This document shows, in pieces, positions 1 through 7,545 of a DNA stretch of 64,000 nucleotides (within the stretch, counting starts at the first letter, position 1; every line of letters starts with the position of its first letter). The translations under genes were made by a program, and so were the position numbers. Source of the DNA: Roseateles sp. XES5 (GTDB lineage: Bacteria > Pseudomonadota > Alphaproteobacteria > Rhizobiales > Rhizobiaceae). Location of the stretch: positions 38,923-102,922 of the forward strand of contig NZ_CP084755.1 of assembly GCF_020535545.1 (NCBI RefSeq), read 5' to 3'. The notes below the pieces were generated by a model. It was not told the origin of the DNA. It made no database searches and saw nothing but the letters and a program-made list of their open reading frames with translations.

Positions 1-962
1 GGATTCCGGGGATCGCTGACGTATCGCCGCTCGACAGCACGACAGCGCTCGCCCTGACCGAGCTGCCACGCTCGATGATAGTGCTTGGCGGCGGCTACAT
101 CGGCGTGGAGCTTGCCCAGACTTTCGCACGGGCCGGTGTCGAAGTGACACTCGTGTTCCGCAGCCGGCTTCTGCCGGAGGCTGAACCCGAAATCGGCGCT
201 GCGCTTGCCACCTATCTGGCCGATGAGGGGATTAAAATCGTCAGCGGCATTACCTACGAGTCCGCCCGCAAGACCGATGATGGTGGTGTTGCCCTCGCCA
301 TCGCGCGGGACGGACGTCCGGAAATCTTGACTGCCGAGCGGATTCTTGTGGCGACGGGACGCCGCTCGAACACTGAAGCCCTTGGGCTTGCTGAAACCGG
401 TATAGACCTGACACCGGCCGGGGCCATCATCGTTGATGATCGCATGCGCACCTCGAAGGCGGGCGTCTATGCCGCCGGCGATGTAACCGGAAAAGATCAG
501 TTCGTCTACATGGCCGCCTATGGCGCAAAGCTCGCCGCCAAGAACGCATTGAACGGCAACAGCCTGAGTTACGACAACACCGCAATGCCCGCCGTGGTCT
601 TTACCGATCCGCAGGTGGCGAGCGTCGGCATGACCGAAGCGCAGGCGCGGGCTGCCGGACATTCGGTTCGCACCTCCGTCCTTTCCCTCGACAATGTGCC
701 GCGGGCGCTGGCGGCGCGCGACACGCGCGGCCTGATCAAGCTGGTCGCCGACGGGTCAACCCGGAAACTCCTTGGCGCTCACATCCTTGCACCAGAGGGT
801 GCTGACAGCATTCAGACGGCAGCCTTGGCCATCCGCTGCGGCCTGACGATCGATGATCTCTCGGAGACGATCTTTCCATATCTGACGACTGTCGAAGGTT
901 TGAAGCTTGCGGCTCAGACCTTCGACAGGGATGTGAAAAAACTGTCCTGCTGCGCGGGGTGA
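1..962 (+). CDS. merA: Mercuric reductase, 3' part (5' end outside window)
   Basis: Flavoprotein that reduces Hg(II) to volatile Hg(0) with NADPH in the cytoplasm. The frame is open from the first bases. The visible part starts inside the NAD(P)H-binding domain, with the dinucleotide-binding motif GGGYIGVELA, followed by the FAD segment VYAAGDVTG and the pyridine nucleotide-disulfide dimerisation domain. The protein ends in LSCCAG, the vicinal-cysteine tail that in MerA passes Hg(II) to the active site, which separates it from glutathione reductase or lipoamide dehydrogenase. The rest of the mer operon is presumably to the left. Its position beside a Tn3-type resolvase makes it the passenger of the outer transposon. 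Confidence 0.93.
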   Translation, partial: IPGIADVSPLDSTTALALTELPRSMIVLGGGYIGVELAQTFARAGVEVTLVFRSRLLPEAEPEIGAALATYLADEGIKIVSGITYESARKTDDGGVALAIARDGRPEILTAERILVATGRRSNTEALGLAETGIDLTPAGAIIVDDRMRTSKAGVYAAGDVTGKDQFVYMAAYGAKLAAKNALNGNSLSYDNTAMPAVVFTDPQVASVGMTEAQARAAGHSVRTSVLSLDNVPRALAARDTRGLIKLVADGSTRKLLGAHILAPEGADSIQTAALAIRCGLTIDDLSETIFPYLTTVEGLKLAAQTFDRDVKKLSCCAG

Positions 963-998
963 GGCGAAAGGGAAACGGGTGCCTACTCAAGTCACGGC

Positions 999-1586
999 TT
1001 AAACGGAGCGGTCGCCCTCGATCCTGACACGCATGATGGTCTGGCGGCTGGTGTCAAATTTTCTGGCGAGTGCGGAAACGCTCATCCCGCCCGCCAAATC
1101 CGAGAGAACATCCAATTTCTGCTTCTCATTGAGCCGAGCGGGACGGCCGAGGGTCTTGCCTTCCGACTTGGCTCGTTTGAGGCCCGACTGCGTGCGTTCG
1201 ATCAGCAGATCACGCTCGAACTGAGCGACGGCATTGATGACGCTCATCGTCATCTTCCCGGCGGAACTCGCCAGATCGACGCCGCCGAGGGCCAGACAAT
1301 GGACCCGCACGCCCAGCTCCTCCAGTTTCCTGACCGTCGTACTGACATCGATCGCATCTCGGCCGAGCCGATCGAGCTTGGTGACGATGAGCACGTCCCC
1401 GGCTTCGAGTTTATCCATCAGTCGCGAGAAACCCCGGCGCTGCGCAATGGCGACGCTGCCCGAGATGGTCTCGGTGACTATACGGCGTGGCTCGACGTGG
1501 AAGCCGGCCGCTTCGATTTCCTGAATCTGGTTTTCGGTGGTCTGTCCGGTCGTGGAGACACGGACATAGGCAAAGGTGCGTGGCAT
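999..1586 (-). CDS. tnpR: Serine resolvase of the outer transposon
   Basis: Site-specific recombinase expected to resolve cointegrates at the adjacent res site. It has an N-terminal catalytic domain with RTFAYVRVSTTGQ (catalytic serine in the VST motif), VTKLDRLGRD and an IERTQSGL segment, then a GRPARL hinge and a C-terminal helix-turn-helix (about residues 150-195). It is about 195 residues long, normal for the family. I start at the ATG at 1586, giving MPRTFAYVRVST; an in-frame ATG three codons upstream is possible. It is transcribed divergently from the transposase, with the res-like spacer between them, as in the Tn3 subgroup. Confidence 0.9.
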   Translation of the reverse strand: MPRTFAYVRVSTTGQTTENQIQEIEAAGFHVEPRRIVTETISGSVAIAQRRGFSRLMDKLEAGDVLIVTKLDRLGRDAIDVSTTVRKLEELGVRVHCLALGGVDLASSAGKMTMSVINAVAQFERDLLIERTQSGLKRAKSEGKTLGRPARLNEKQKLDVLSDLAGGMSVSALARKFDTSRQTIMRVRIEGDRSV

Positions 1587-1741
1587 AAGGTTCAATTTCG
1601 TCCGAATAGGTTGTCCGAAAGGTGATGCCTGTCCACAAATAAGTCAAGATAATTTGTGGACAGGGTGATTTAGGCCTGTACGCAAACGACCGTTTCCGGA
1701 CATGCCCGGAACCATCGACGCAAGTTTGTATGGAGTAAAAA
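1587..1741. promoter_or_regulatory. Probable res site / divergent promoter region of the outer transposon
   Basis: Spacer between the divergent tnpR and tnpA genes. It holds a long inverted repeat whose arms are CCTGTCCACAAAT and ATTTGTGGACAGG, around 1627-1664, and a shorter dyad containing TTCCGG...CCGGAA near 1694-1711. Inverted repeats between divergent recombinase and transposase genes are where resolvase binds in this transposon subgroup. Sub-site boundaries cannot be set by eye. Confidence 0.6.
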
Positions 1742-2274
1742 ATGGCGCGGCGGAAGTTTCTCAAAATTCAGGATCAACAGGAGCTGTTCGGCGTACCGAC
1801 CGATGAGGATAGTCTGATCCGTCACTACACTCTATCTCCATCGGACCGGCTGGAGATCGAAGTCCGCAGGCGAAAACATAACCAGCTCGGCTTTGCTGTC
1901 CAGCTTTGCATGATGCGGCATCCGGGCCGGGCTCTCATGGTGCACGAAATTCCGCCGAGGGCGATGCTCAATTATATAGCCGAACAATTGGATGCTGATC
2001 CGGAGAGTTTCCGTTCCTATGCCAGGCGGGAGGAAACTCGCCGCGAGCATATCGCGCATTTGCTTTCCTATTTTGGAAAACGAACAGCAACAGCACAGGA
2101 CCGGCGCGCCGCCTTACTATCCGCCGTCGAAACGGCGACCGCAACGGACACCCATGTTCGAACGGGCGATTCACCGCAAAACATTCCGGCCATGCTCGCC
2201 GGCACGCTCGCGGACGCCACCAATCTTGGCCCGAAACGTATGGCCGGAGCCTCCAAGGGGATCAGCGCCCATCA
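1742..2274 (+). pseudogene. tnpA: Outer-transposon Tn3 transposase, 5' segment (internally deleted, interrupted)
   Basis: The first ~135 residues match the N-terminus of the intact transposase in this window (compare RRKHNQLGFAVQL with RRSHNRLGFAIQL). The protein then jumps in frame to THVRTGD...LADATNLGPKRM, which corresponds to about residue 590 of the intact protein. About 455 residues (roughly 1.36 kb) have therefore been lost. The reading frame stops shortly after it enters the inner transposon at 2275. The 3' segment resumes at 6089. Joined across the inner element, the frame reads ASKGISAHQ-IGWMRMFHARTE without interruption, so the deletion and the insertion are separate events. Confidence 0.9.
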
Positions 2275-2312
2275 GGGGCTCCGTGGGAATCTCTGCAATA
2301 TTACCCGCTAAG
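2275..2312 (+). repeat. Left 38-bp terminal inverted repeat of the inner transposon
   Basis: Starts GGGGCTCCGTGGGAATC and ends ACCCGCTAAG. It differs from the right repeat at three positions. The five bases before it (CATCA, 2270-2274) are repeated right after the right end. Confidence 0.95.
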
Positions 2313-2459
2313 AGATTTTTGGCGTGACGGAAAACAGATGATTTCCGCGTAGCGGTTCGGCGGGTCGAAATCGACGGGGTGACTGGGCAATTATTTGCGC
2401 GACAAACCCTGTCGGAATGTGAGACTGTGCGGCAACTCGGAACTTGAGGTTTGTCGTGC

Positions 2460-3065
2460 ATGTTGATCGGTTACATGCGGGTATCGAGCGGTGATGAGCG
2501 GCAGTCGGTTGCCTTGCAGCGCGACGCCCTGCTCGCCGCCGGGGTCGATCAGCGTCACCTGCATCAGGATCGCGCTTCGGGCGCGCGCGACGATCGGCCG
2601 GGGCTGAAGGCTTGCCTTGCAGAATTGTGCGAGGGCGACGTGTTGGTCGTTTGGAAGCTCGACCGTCTGGGCCGATCACTCTCCCACCTGATCCGGATCG
2701 TTGAGGATCTGAAGATGCGCGGGGTCGCCTTCCGCTCTTTGACGGAAGCTATAGACACGACGAATTCGCACGGTGCATTCCTGTTCAACCTGTTTGGCAC
2801 GCTCGCCGAATACGAGAGAGTGCTGATCACGGAGCGGGTCAACGCTGGACTGGCGGCGGCACGCCGGCGCGGTCGCAAGGGCGGCAGGCCACCGACGATC
2901 GACACCGAAAAGGTTGAGCAGATTCTGGCGGCGCTGGAAGCCGGCGCCAGCAAGGCGTCGGTGTGTCGGACATTCAAGGTGCCGCGCTCGACTCTCATCG
3001 ACACATTGCGGCGAGCCGGATGGACCGGACCGGGCAAAGAAGATGAGCCTGCTCCCCCAGTTTGA
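2460..3065 (+). CDS. tnpR: Serine resolvase of the inner transposon
   Basis: Site-specific recombinase of the resolvase/invertase family. The N-terminal catalytic domain shows MLIGYMRVSSGDERQ (catalytic serine), VVWKLDRLGRSLSHL and a LITERVNAGL helix, followed by GRKGGRPP and a C-terminal helix-turn-helix with KASVCRTFKVPRSTL. I start at the ATG at 2460; a TTG three codons upstream is also in frame. It is clearly divergent from the outer resolvase. It runs in the same direction as tnpA, 15 bp upstream of it, unlike the divergent arrangement of the outer element. The 2313-2459 spacer probably holds its res site. Confidence 0.92.
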   Translation: MLIGYMRVSSGDERQSVALQRDALLAAGVDQRHLHQDRASGARDDRPGLKACLAELCEGDVLVVWKLDRLGRSLSHLIRIVEDLKMRGVAFRSLTEAIDTTNSHGAFLFNLFGTLAEYERVLITERVNAGLAAARRRGRKGGRPPTIDTEKVEQILAALEAGASKASVCRTFKVPRSTLIDTLRRAGWTGPGKEDEPAPPV

Positions 3066-3080
3066 GAGCGGGTGTGACCG

Positions 3081-6050
3081 ATGGCCTTCCTCGACGCGCA
3101 GTCGCGCACCGTTCTGTTCGACCCACCCGATGTTTATGAAGAGGCCCTCGCGCGCTATGCGCTGTCCGCTGAGGACATCGCTTTCGCCAAGGCGCATCGC
3201 CGATCGCATAATCGTCTGGGTTTTGCCATCCAACTCGCCCTGGTGCGTGATCTCGGTCGTCCGCTCCGCGCTGGGGAAGTTGCGCCTCAGGCAGTCGTCT
3301 CCGTTGTCGCCGACCAGCTGGACATCGACGCTGCGGTGTTCGCGCTCTATGCCCAGCGGGAGGAAACCCGTCGAGAACATACGCGGGAGATTGTCGTCGC
3401 ACTGGATCTCCGGCCCGTCCGGGCGAGCGATTATCGATCCCTGATCACCGCGGCGGCACGCGAGGCAGCCGCGACCGAACAAGGCGAGCCGATCACCAAG
3501 GCCGTGATCGAAGCCCTGAAGGAGAGGAAGCTGCTCATTCCTGTGCCGGAACTGCTGATACGTCTGGCGATGGCGGGCCGGGCGGCGGCGCGACGACAGG
3601 CTTATCGCGGCTTGATCCGGGGCATGGAGCAACCGTCCATCGAGGCGCTTGATCAGCTTCTCATCGATCGGTCCGGCGATCGGAGCCATCTCGGCTGGAT
3701 TGCGGAAGCGCCGGAGGGGACGAAACTGAAAAACCTCAAGGGCCTGATTGCCCGGCTTGAGGTTCTGCGTTGGGCGGCGATTTCCGATGAGCGACGTAAA
3801 ACGATCCATGCCAACCGCTATGGCATCATCGCCCGGGACGCTCGCATTCTGCATGCCCGTGAGATACGACGCCTGACATCCGAGCGCCGCTACGCCACGC
3901 TGGCGGCGTTCGTCATCGAGAGGCAGGCGGCAATCACCGACCTTGTGATCGACATGTTCTGCAAACTGATCGGCAGCACCCGTCGCAAGGCTGAACTGAG
4001 CCGCACAGAACGCCGGCTGCAAGAAGCCGAGATTCTTGATGGGGTGGCGCTCGATCATCTCAAGCTTGGCGAGGCGCTTCTGGCCGCCCGTGAGAGCAAC
4101 ACCGATCTCGCATCCGCAATTGCAGTCTCACTCGGCTGGGACGGATTGACCGCCAGCATGGCGGCAGCCAGGTCCGTCGTGCGCCCCGATCGCAGCGACG
4201 AATTCGATGAGCTCATAGAGCGGCACAAATCGCTGCGAAAGCTGGGCAGGCTCATGTTCGGCGCGTTCTCTTTCCGGTCGTTTCGTCCCGATGATCCGGT
4301 TTTGAAGGCAGTGGATCATCTGCGTGCGCTCTACAATGGCAGGAAACTACCCGCGCAGGTGCCGTTCGCGTTCATGACCCGCAAGTGGCGGCGGCGTGTG
4401 CGCTCGGACGGTGTCACCATCGACCTGCGTGCCTGGGAAGTGGCGGTGCTCGTTCATCTGCGGGAGCGCCTGCGGGCCGGCGACATATGGGTTGAGGGCA
4501 GCCGAGCATGGCGCAGTTTCGAGGATTATCTTCTGCCTCGACCGATCTTTGCCCTCATGCGCGCCGAAGGCCGGCTCGGGCTTGCCATTCCTGACAGCTT
4601 TGCCGAATGGCGAGCCGAACGCACCGCCACGCTCGACGCGAAACTCAAAAAGCTGGCAAGGGCGGCGGCCGCCAACGCCATTCCGCATGCGGCTATTTCC
4701 GACAAGGGTTTGTCGGTCTCCCCGATCCGCGAGGAGGAGCGTGACGGGATCGTCGCGCTCAGCCGGCGTCTTTACATCCTCGTTCCCCGGATCAGGATCA
4801 CCAGCCTGCTTGCCGAGGTCCACAGCTGGACCAGGTTCCTTGACAGCTTCACACACTATCGCACCGGCGAGACGGCGAACGACGAGCCGGCGCTGATGGC
4901 CGCTATCCTTGCCGACGCCACCAACGCCGGTGCTGAACGCATGGCGGAAAGCTCACGCGGCGTCACGATCCACCAGATGATGCTGATGGTAGATAGGCAT
5001 CTGCGCTCGGAAACCTATGCCACGGCGACCGCCGTGCTGGTCGATGCGCAGCAGGCTCATCCCTTCGCCGCAGTCTGGGGCGACGGTCATATCTCCTCCT
5101 CGGACGGGCAGTTCTTTCCGGCCGGCGGGCGCGGTGAAGCCAGCCTCGAATACAATGCAAAATACGGCAAACGGCCAGGTGCCTCGATCTATGGCTTTCT
5201 TTCCAATCGTTTCGCCTCCTTCTTCTCCCGGATGATCCAGGCGTCCGAGAGCGAAGCGCCCTACGTGCTCGACGGCCTCCTTCACAACGAAAGCTCCGTC
5301 GAAATCCATGAGCATGCAACCGATACCGCCGGCGCGACCGAAACCACATTCGCTATGTTCCATGGCTTCGGCTACAGGCTCATTCCTCGTATCCGCAATC
5401 TCGGCAATCGCAGGCTCTTCGTCATCGATCCCGACCCGGCGTACGAGCCGCTCGGGGCGCTGATCTCGGGAGCCGTCAACATGGATGTCATCGAGCAGCA
5501 CTGGGATGAGGTTTTGCGGCTGAAGGCATCGATTGGCGCAGGCCTCGTGCCGCCGTCCGTCATCCTCAAGAAGCTTGCCGCATCGCCTCGACAAAATCGG
5601 CTCAATCAGGCGCTACGCGAAATGGGCCGAATTGAACGCTCGATCTTCATCTGCGACTGGTTGCTCGACACCAAGCTCCGGCGCAGGTCGCATGCCATCC
5701 TCAACAAGGGTGAAAGCCGTCACGCCCTTGCCAGGGCGGTCTTCCTCCACCAGCTTGGCGAGCTGCGCAACCGCGTGGCGGAAACCATGGCCTATCGGGC
5801 GTCAGGTCTTAACCTCGTCGTCAACGCCATTATCCTGTGGAACACCGTCTATCTCAGCCGCGCTGTCGATTATGTCCGCACCCAGGGCATCGATATTCCC
5901 GCCGAACTGCTCTCCCAGGTCGCACCACTTCCCTGGGCTCATATCGCACTCACCGGCGACTATCTCTGGAACGAAATTGACCGACCCCTCGAACGCTTCA
6001 GGCCGATCCGCGCTAACCGTTTCAATCCAAACAACTTTGCTTTCCCTTAG
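3081..6050 (+). CDS. tnpA: Intact Tn3-family transposase of the inner transposon
   Basis: 989-residue replicative transposase, full length for the Tn3 family (usually about 960-1,010). An N-terminal DUF4158-like region (RRSHNRLGFAIQLALV, then QREETRREH) precedes the C-terminal DDE catalytic half, which includes the ILADATNAG block, the VWGDGHISSSDGQFF segment and the NLVVNAIILWNTVYL region near the end. The last codons overlap the right inverted repeat, and the stop TAG lies at 6048-6050. No frameshifts or stops are seen, so the element should be able to move, and could act on related ends. Confidence 0.96.
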   Translation: MAFLDAQSRTVLFDPPDVYEEALARYALSAEDIAFAKAHRRSHNRLGFAIQLALVRDLGRPLRAGEVAPQAVVSVVADQLDIDAAVFALYAQREETRREHTREIVVALDLRPVRASDYRSLITAAAREAAATEQGEPITKAVIEALKERKLLIPVPELLIRLAMAGRAAARRQAYRGLIRGMEQPSIEALDQLLIDRSGDRSHLGWIAEAPEGTKLKNLKGLIARLEVLRWAAISDERRKTIHANRYGIIARDARILHAREIRRLTSERRYATLAAFVIERQAAITDLVIDMFCKLIGSTRRKAELSRTERRLQEAEILDGVALDHLKLGEALLAARESNTDLASAIAVSLGWDGLTASMAAARSVVRPDRSDEFDELIERHKSLRKLGRLMFGAFSFRSFRPDDPVLKAVDHLRALYNGRKLPAQVPFAFMTRKWRRRVRSDGVTIDLRAWEVAVLVHLRERLRAGDIWVEGSRAWRSFEDYLLPRPIFALMRAEGRLGLAIPDSFAEWRAERTATLDAKLKKLARAAAANAIPHAAISDKGLSVSPIREEERDGIVALSRRLYILVPRIRITSLLAEVHSWTRFLDSFTHYRTGETANDEPALMAAILADATNAGAERMAESSRGVTIHQMMLMVDRHLRSETYATATAVLVDAQQAHPFAAVWGDGHISSSDGQFFPAGGRGEASLEYNAKYGKRPGASIYGFLSNRFASFFSRMIQASESEAPYVLDGLLHNESSVEIHEHATDTAGATETTFAMFHGFGYRLIPRIRNLGNRRLFVIDPDPAYEPLGALISGAVNMDVIEQHWDEVLRLKASIGAGLVPPSVILKKLAASPRQNRLNQALREMGRIERSIFICDWLLDTKLRRRSHAILNKGESRHALARAVFLHQLGELRNRVAETMAYRASGLNLVVNAIILWNTVYLSRAVDYVRTQGIDIPAELLSQVAPLPWAHIALTGDYLWNEIDRPLERFRPIRANRFNPNNFAFP

Positions 6051-6083
6051 CGGGTATTATTGCAGAAATGCCCACGGAGCCCC
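6046..6083 (-). repeat. Right 38-bp terminal inverted repeat of the inner transposon
   Basis: Reverse complement begins GGGGCTCCGTGGGCATT and ends CGCTAAG. It is followed by CATCA at 6084-6088, the second copy of the target duplication. Confidence 0.95.
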
Positions 6084-6088
6084 CATCA

Positions 6089-7154
6089 GATCGGATGGAT
6101 GCGCATGTTCCATGCCCGCACGGAAACCTATCGCGCAGCGCAGGCATGTGTGACCGACGCCCATGCGCGTCATCCCCACGCCCAGCTCTGGGGAACAGGG
6201 ACGACCGCATCATCTGATGGTCAGTTCTTCCGGGCCAGTGATCGTGCCGCCAAACGCGGTGATATCAACCTGCATTATGGCAGCGAGCCAGGCTCGAAAT
6301 TTTACAGCCACCTTTCCGATCAGTACGGCTATTTCAGCATTCTGCCGATCAGCCCGACCGAGAGCGAGGCAGCCTATGTTCTCGACGGCCTGTTCGACCA
6401 CGACACCATCCTGGAGATCGAGGAGCACTTTACCGATACCGGAGGTGCGAGCGATCATGTATTTGCCCTCTTCACTCTGATCGGAAAGCGTTTTGCGCCT
6501 CGGCTGCGCAATCTCAAGGACCGGAAGTTCCATACTTTCGAAAAGGCCGACTCATATCCAGCACTGGCCAACCATATCGGCGCGCCGATCAATACCGCCC
6601 TCATTCTGGAACACTGGGATGACCTTCTCCATCTGGCGGCATCAATCACGACACGCTCTGTTGCGCCCTCAATGATCCTCAAAAAGCTGGCGGCATCCTC
6701 GAAACCGAGCCAGTTGGCGAAAGCCCTGCGTGAGCTCGGGCGCATCGAGCGATCCCTGTTTATGATCGAATGGTATTCCAACCCGGCACTTCGCCGGCGA
6801 TGTCAAGCCGGTCTTAACAAAGGAGAATCCGCCCACAAGCTCAAGCGGGCCGTTTTCTTCCATGAGCGCGGCGAAATCCGCGACCGATCGTTCGAAAGTC
6901 AGGCATTCCGTGCCTCGGGCCTCAACCTTGTCGTCAGCGCCATCGTCCACTGGAATACCGTTTATCTCAGCCGTGCCGTAGCCCATCTGCGTCAAAGTGG
7001 TCGAACTATCCCCGACATATTGCTCAAGCATGTCTCGCCACTCAGCTGGGAGCACATAAATCTCACCGGCATCTATTCCTGGGACACCGAGCAGCAGATG
7101 CCCGAAGGCTTCAGGCCATTGCGACTTCCTGGAAGAATCCTCCGCGCTGCATGA
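6089..7154 (+). pseudogene. tnpA: Outer-transposon Tn3 transposase, 3' segment
   Basis: Continues the transposase broken at 2274. The part from GWMRMFHARTETY through QLWGTGTTASSDGQFF to NLVVSAIVHWNTVYL aligns block by block with the last ~355 residues of the intact inner transposase, but is clearly a different family member. The C-terminal catalytic residues are kept. The ORF itself opens a few codons earlier, inside the right repeat of the inner transposon. It is non-functional because of the interruption and the earlier internal deletion. Confidence 0.9.
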
Positions 7155-7173
7155 CGTTCCCGCTCCGTTCGGT

Positions 7174-7211
7174 CTTAGCGTACGATTTCGAGCAGCTCTT
7201 GTTCTGACCCC
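7174..7211 (-). repeat. Right 38-bp terminal repeat of the outer transposon
   Basis: Runs from CTTAGCGTACGATTTCG to TTCTGACCCC. The complementary strand starts GGGG and ends CGCTAAG, the Tn3-family pattern, but the internal sequence differs from the inner element's ends. It marks the border between transposon and plasmid backbone. The left partner is outside the window, so no target duplication can be checked. Confidence 0.88.
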
Positions 7212-7316
7212 AGATTCTGAAGATGGTTCCCCCGATACCCGCCAAGCGATATGGCTGGATCTCAGCAAGAGGAAAACTGACAGCGGGTTGTGCTGCGCCG
7301 ACGGAGAGTAAACGCC

Positions 7317-7535
7317 ATGGATGAGACCACCGAGACGATGACGATCTCCAACCGGAGCGATTTCGCTCTTTGGGCCATCGAGCGGGCGAAAGCGATTGTC
7401 GCCGAGGAAGGCGGCAACCTTGCGATCGCCACCCGAGACCAGGGCGACGATGAGGTTGCCGTCTCTGCCAATGCGCTTGGCCAGGCCATCGTCAACGCCC
7501 TCTTGGAAGTCTTCGACGGCTTGATGGAGGAATAG
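7317..7535 (+). CDS. Small hypothetical protein
   Basis: 72-residue acidic protein that I do not recognise. It begins MDETTETMTISNRSDFAL and is mostly predicted helix. An AGGAG-like sequence (GGAGAG at about 7303-7308) lies upstream of the ATG, which favours this start over an in-frame TTG nine codons earlier. It is the first gene of the backbone after the transposon end. It converges with the relaxase gene, whose stop is only 11 bp away. Confidence 0.6.
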   Translation: MDETTETMTISNRSDFALWAIERAKAIVAEEGGNLAIATRDQGDDEVAVSANALGQAIVNALLEVFDGLMEE

Positions 7536-7545
7536 GGAAGCGCAC

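Larger units (their letters stand above)
2275..6083. mobile_element. Complete cryptic Tn3-family transposon (tnpR-tnpA only)
   Basis: 3,809-bp element bounded by 38-bp inverted repeats at 2275-2312 and 6046-6083. They match at 35 of 38 positions, begin GGGGCTCCGTGGG and end CCCGCTAAG. It is flanked by a perfect 5-bp duplication CATCA at 2270-2274 and 6084-6088. It carries only a resolvase and a full transposase, with no passenger. The right repeat overlaps the transposase stop codon. It inserted into the tnpA of the outer transposon. Confidence 0.96.
1..7211. mobile_element. Outer Tn3-family mercury transposon, right part, with dead transposase
   Basis: Contains merA, a divergent resolvase gene, a res-like spacer and a degenerate transposase gene. 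It is closed on the right by a 38-bp terminal repeat at 7174-7211 that starts GGGGTCAGAACAAG on the complementary strand and ends CGCTAAG, as Tn3-family ends do. The left end lies outside the window. The transposase has an internal deletion and a second transposon inside it, so the element is probably immobile unless helped in trans. Confidence 0.85.

Noticed and set aside
1..962. Glutathione reductase or dihydrolipoamide dehydrogenase
   Set aside because: The C-terminal vicinal cysteines LSCCAG and the Tn3-resolvase neighbour indicate MerA.
2676..4058. 460-codon minus-strand ORF
   Set aside because: Antisense to the resolvase and transposase of the inner transposon; no protein features.
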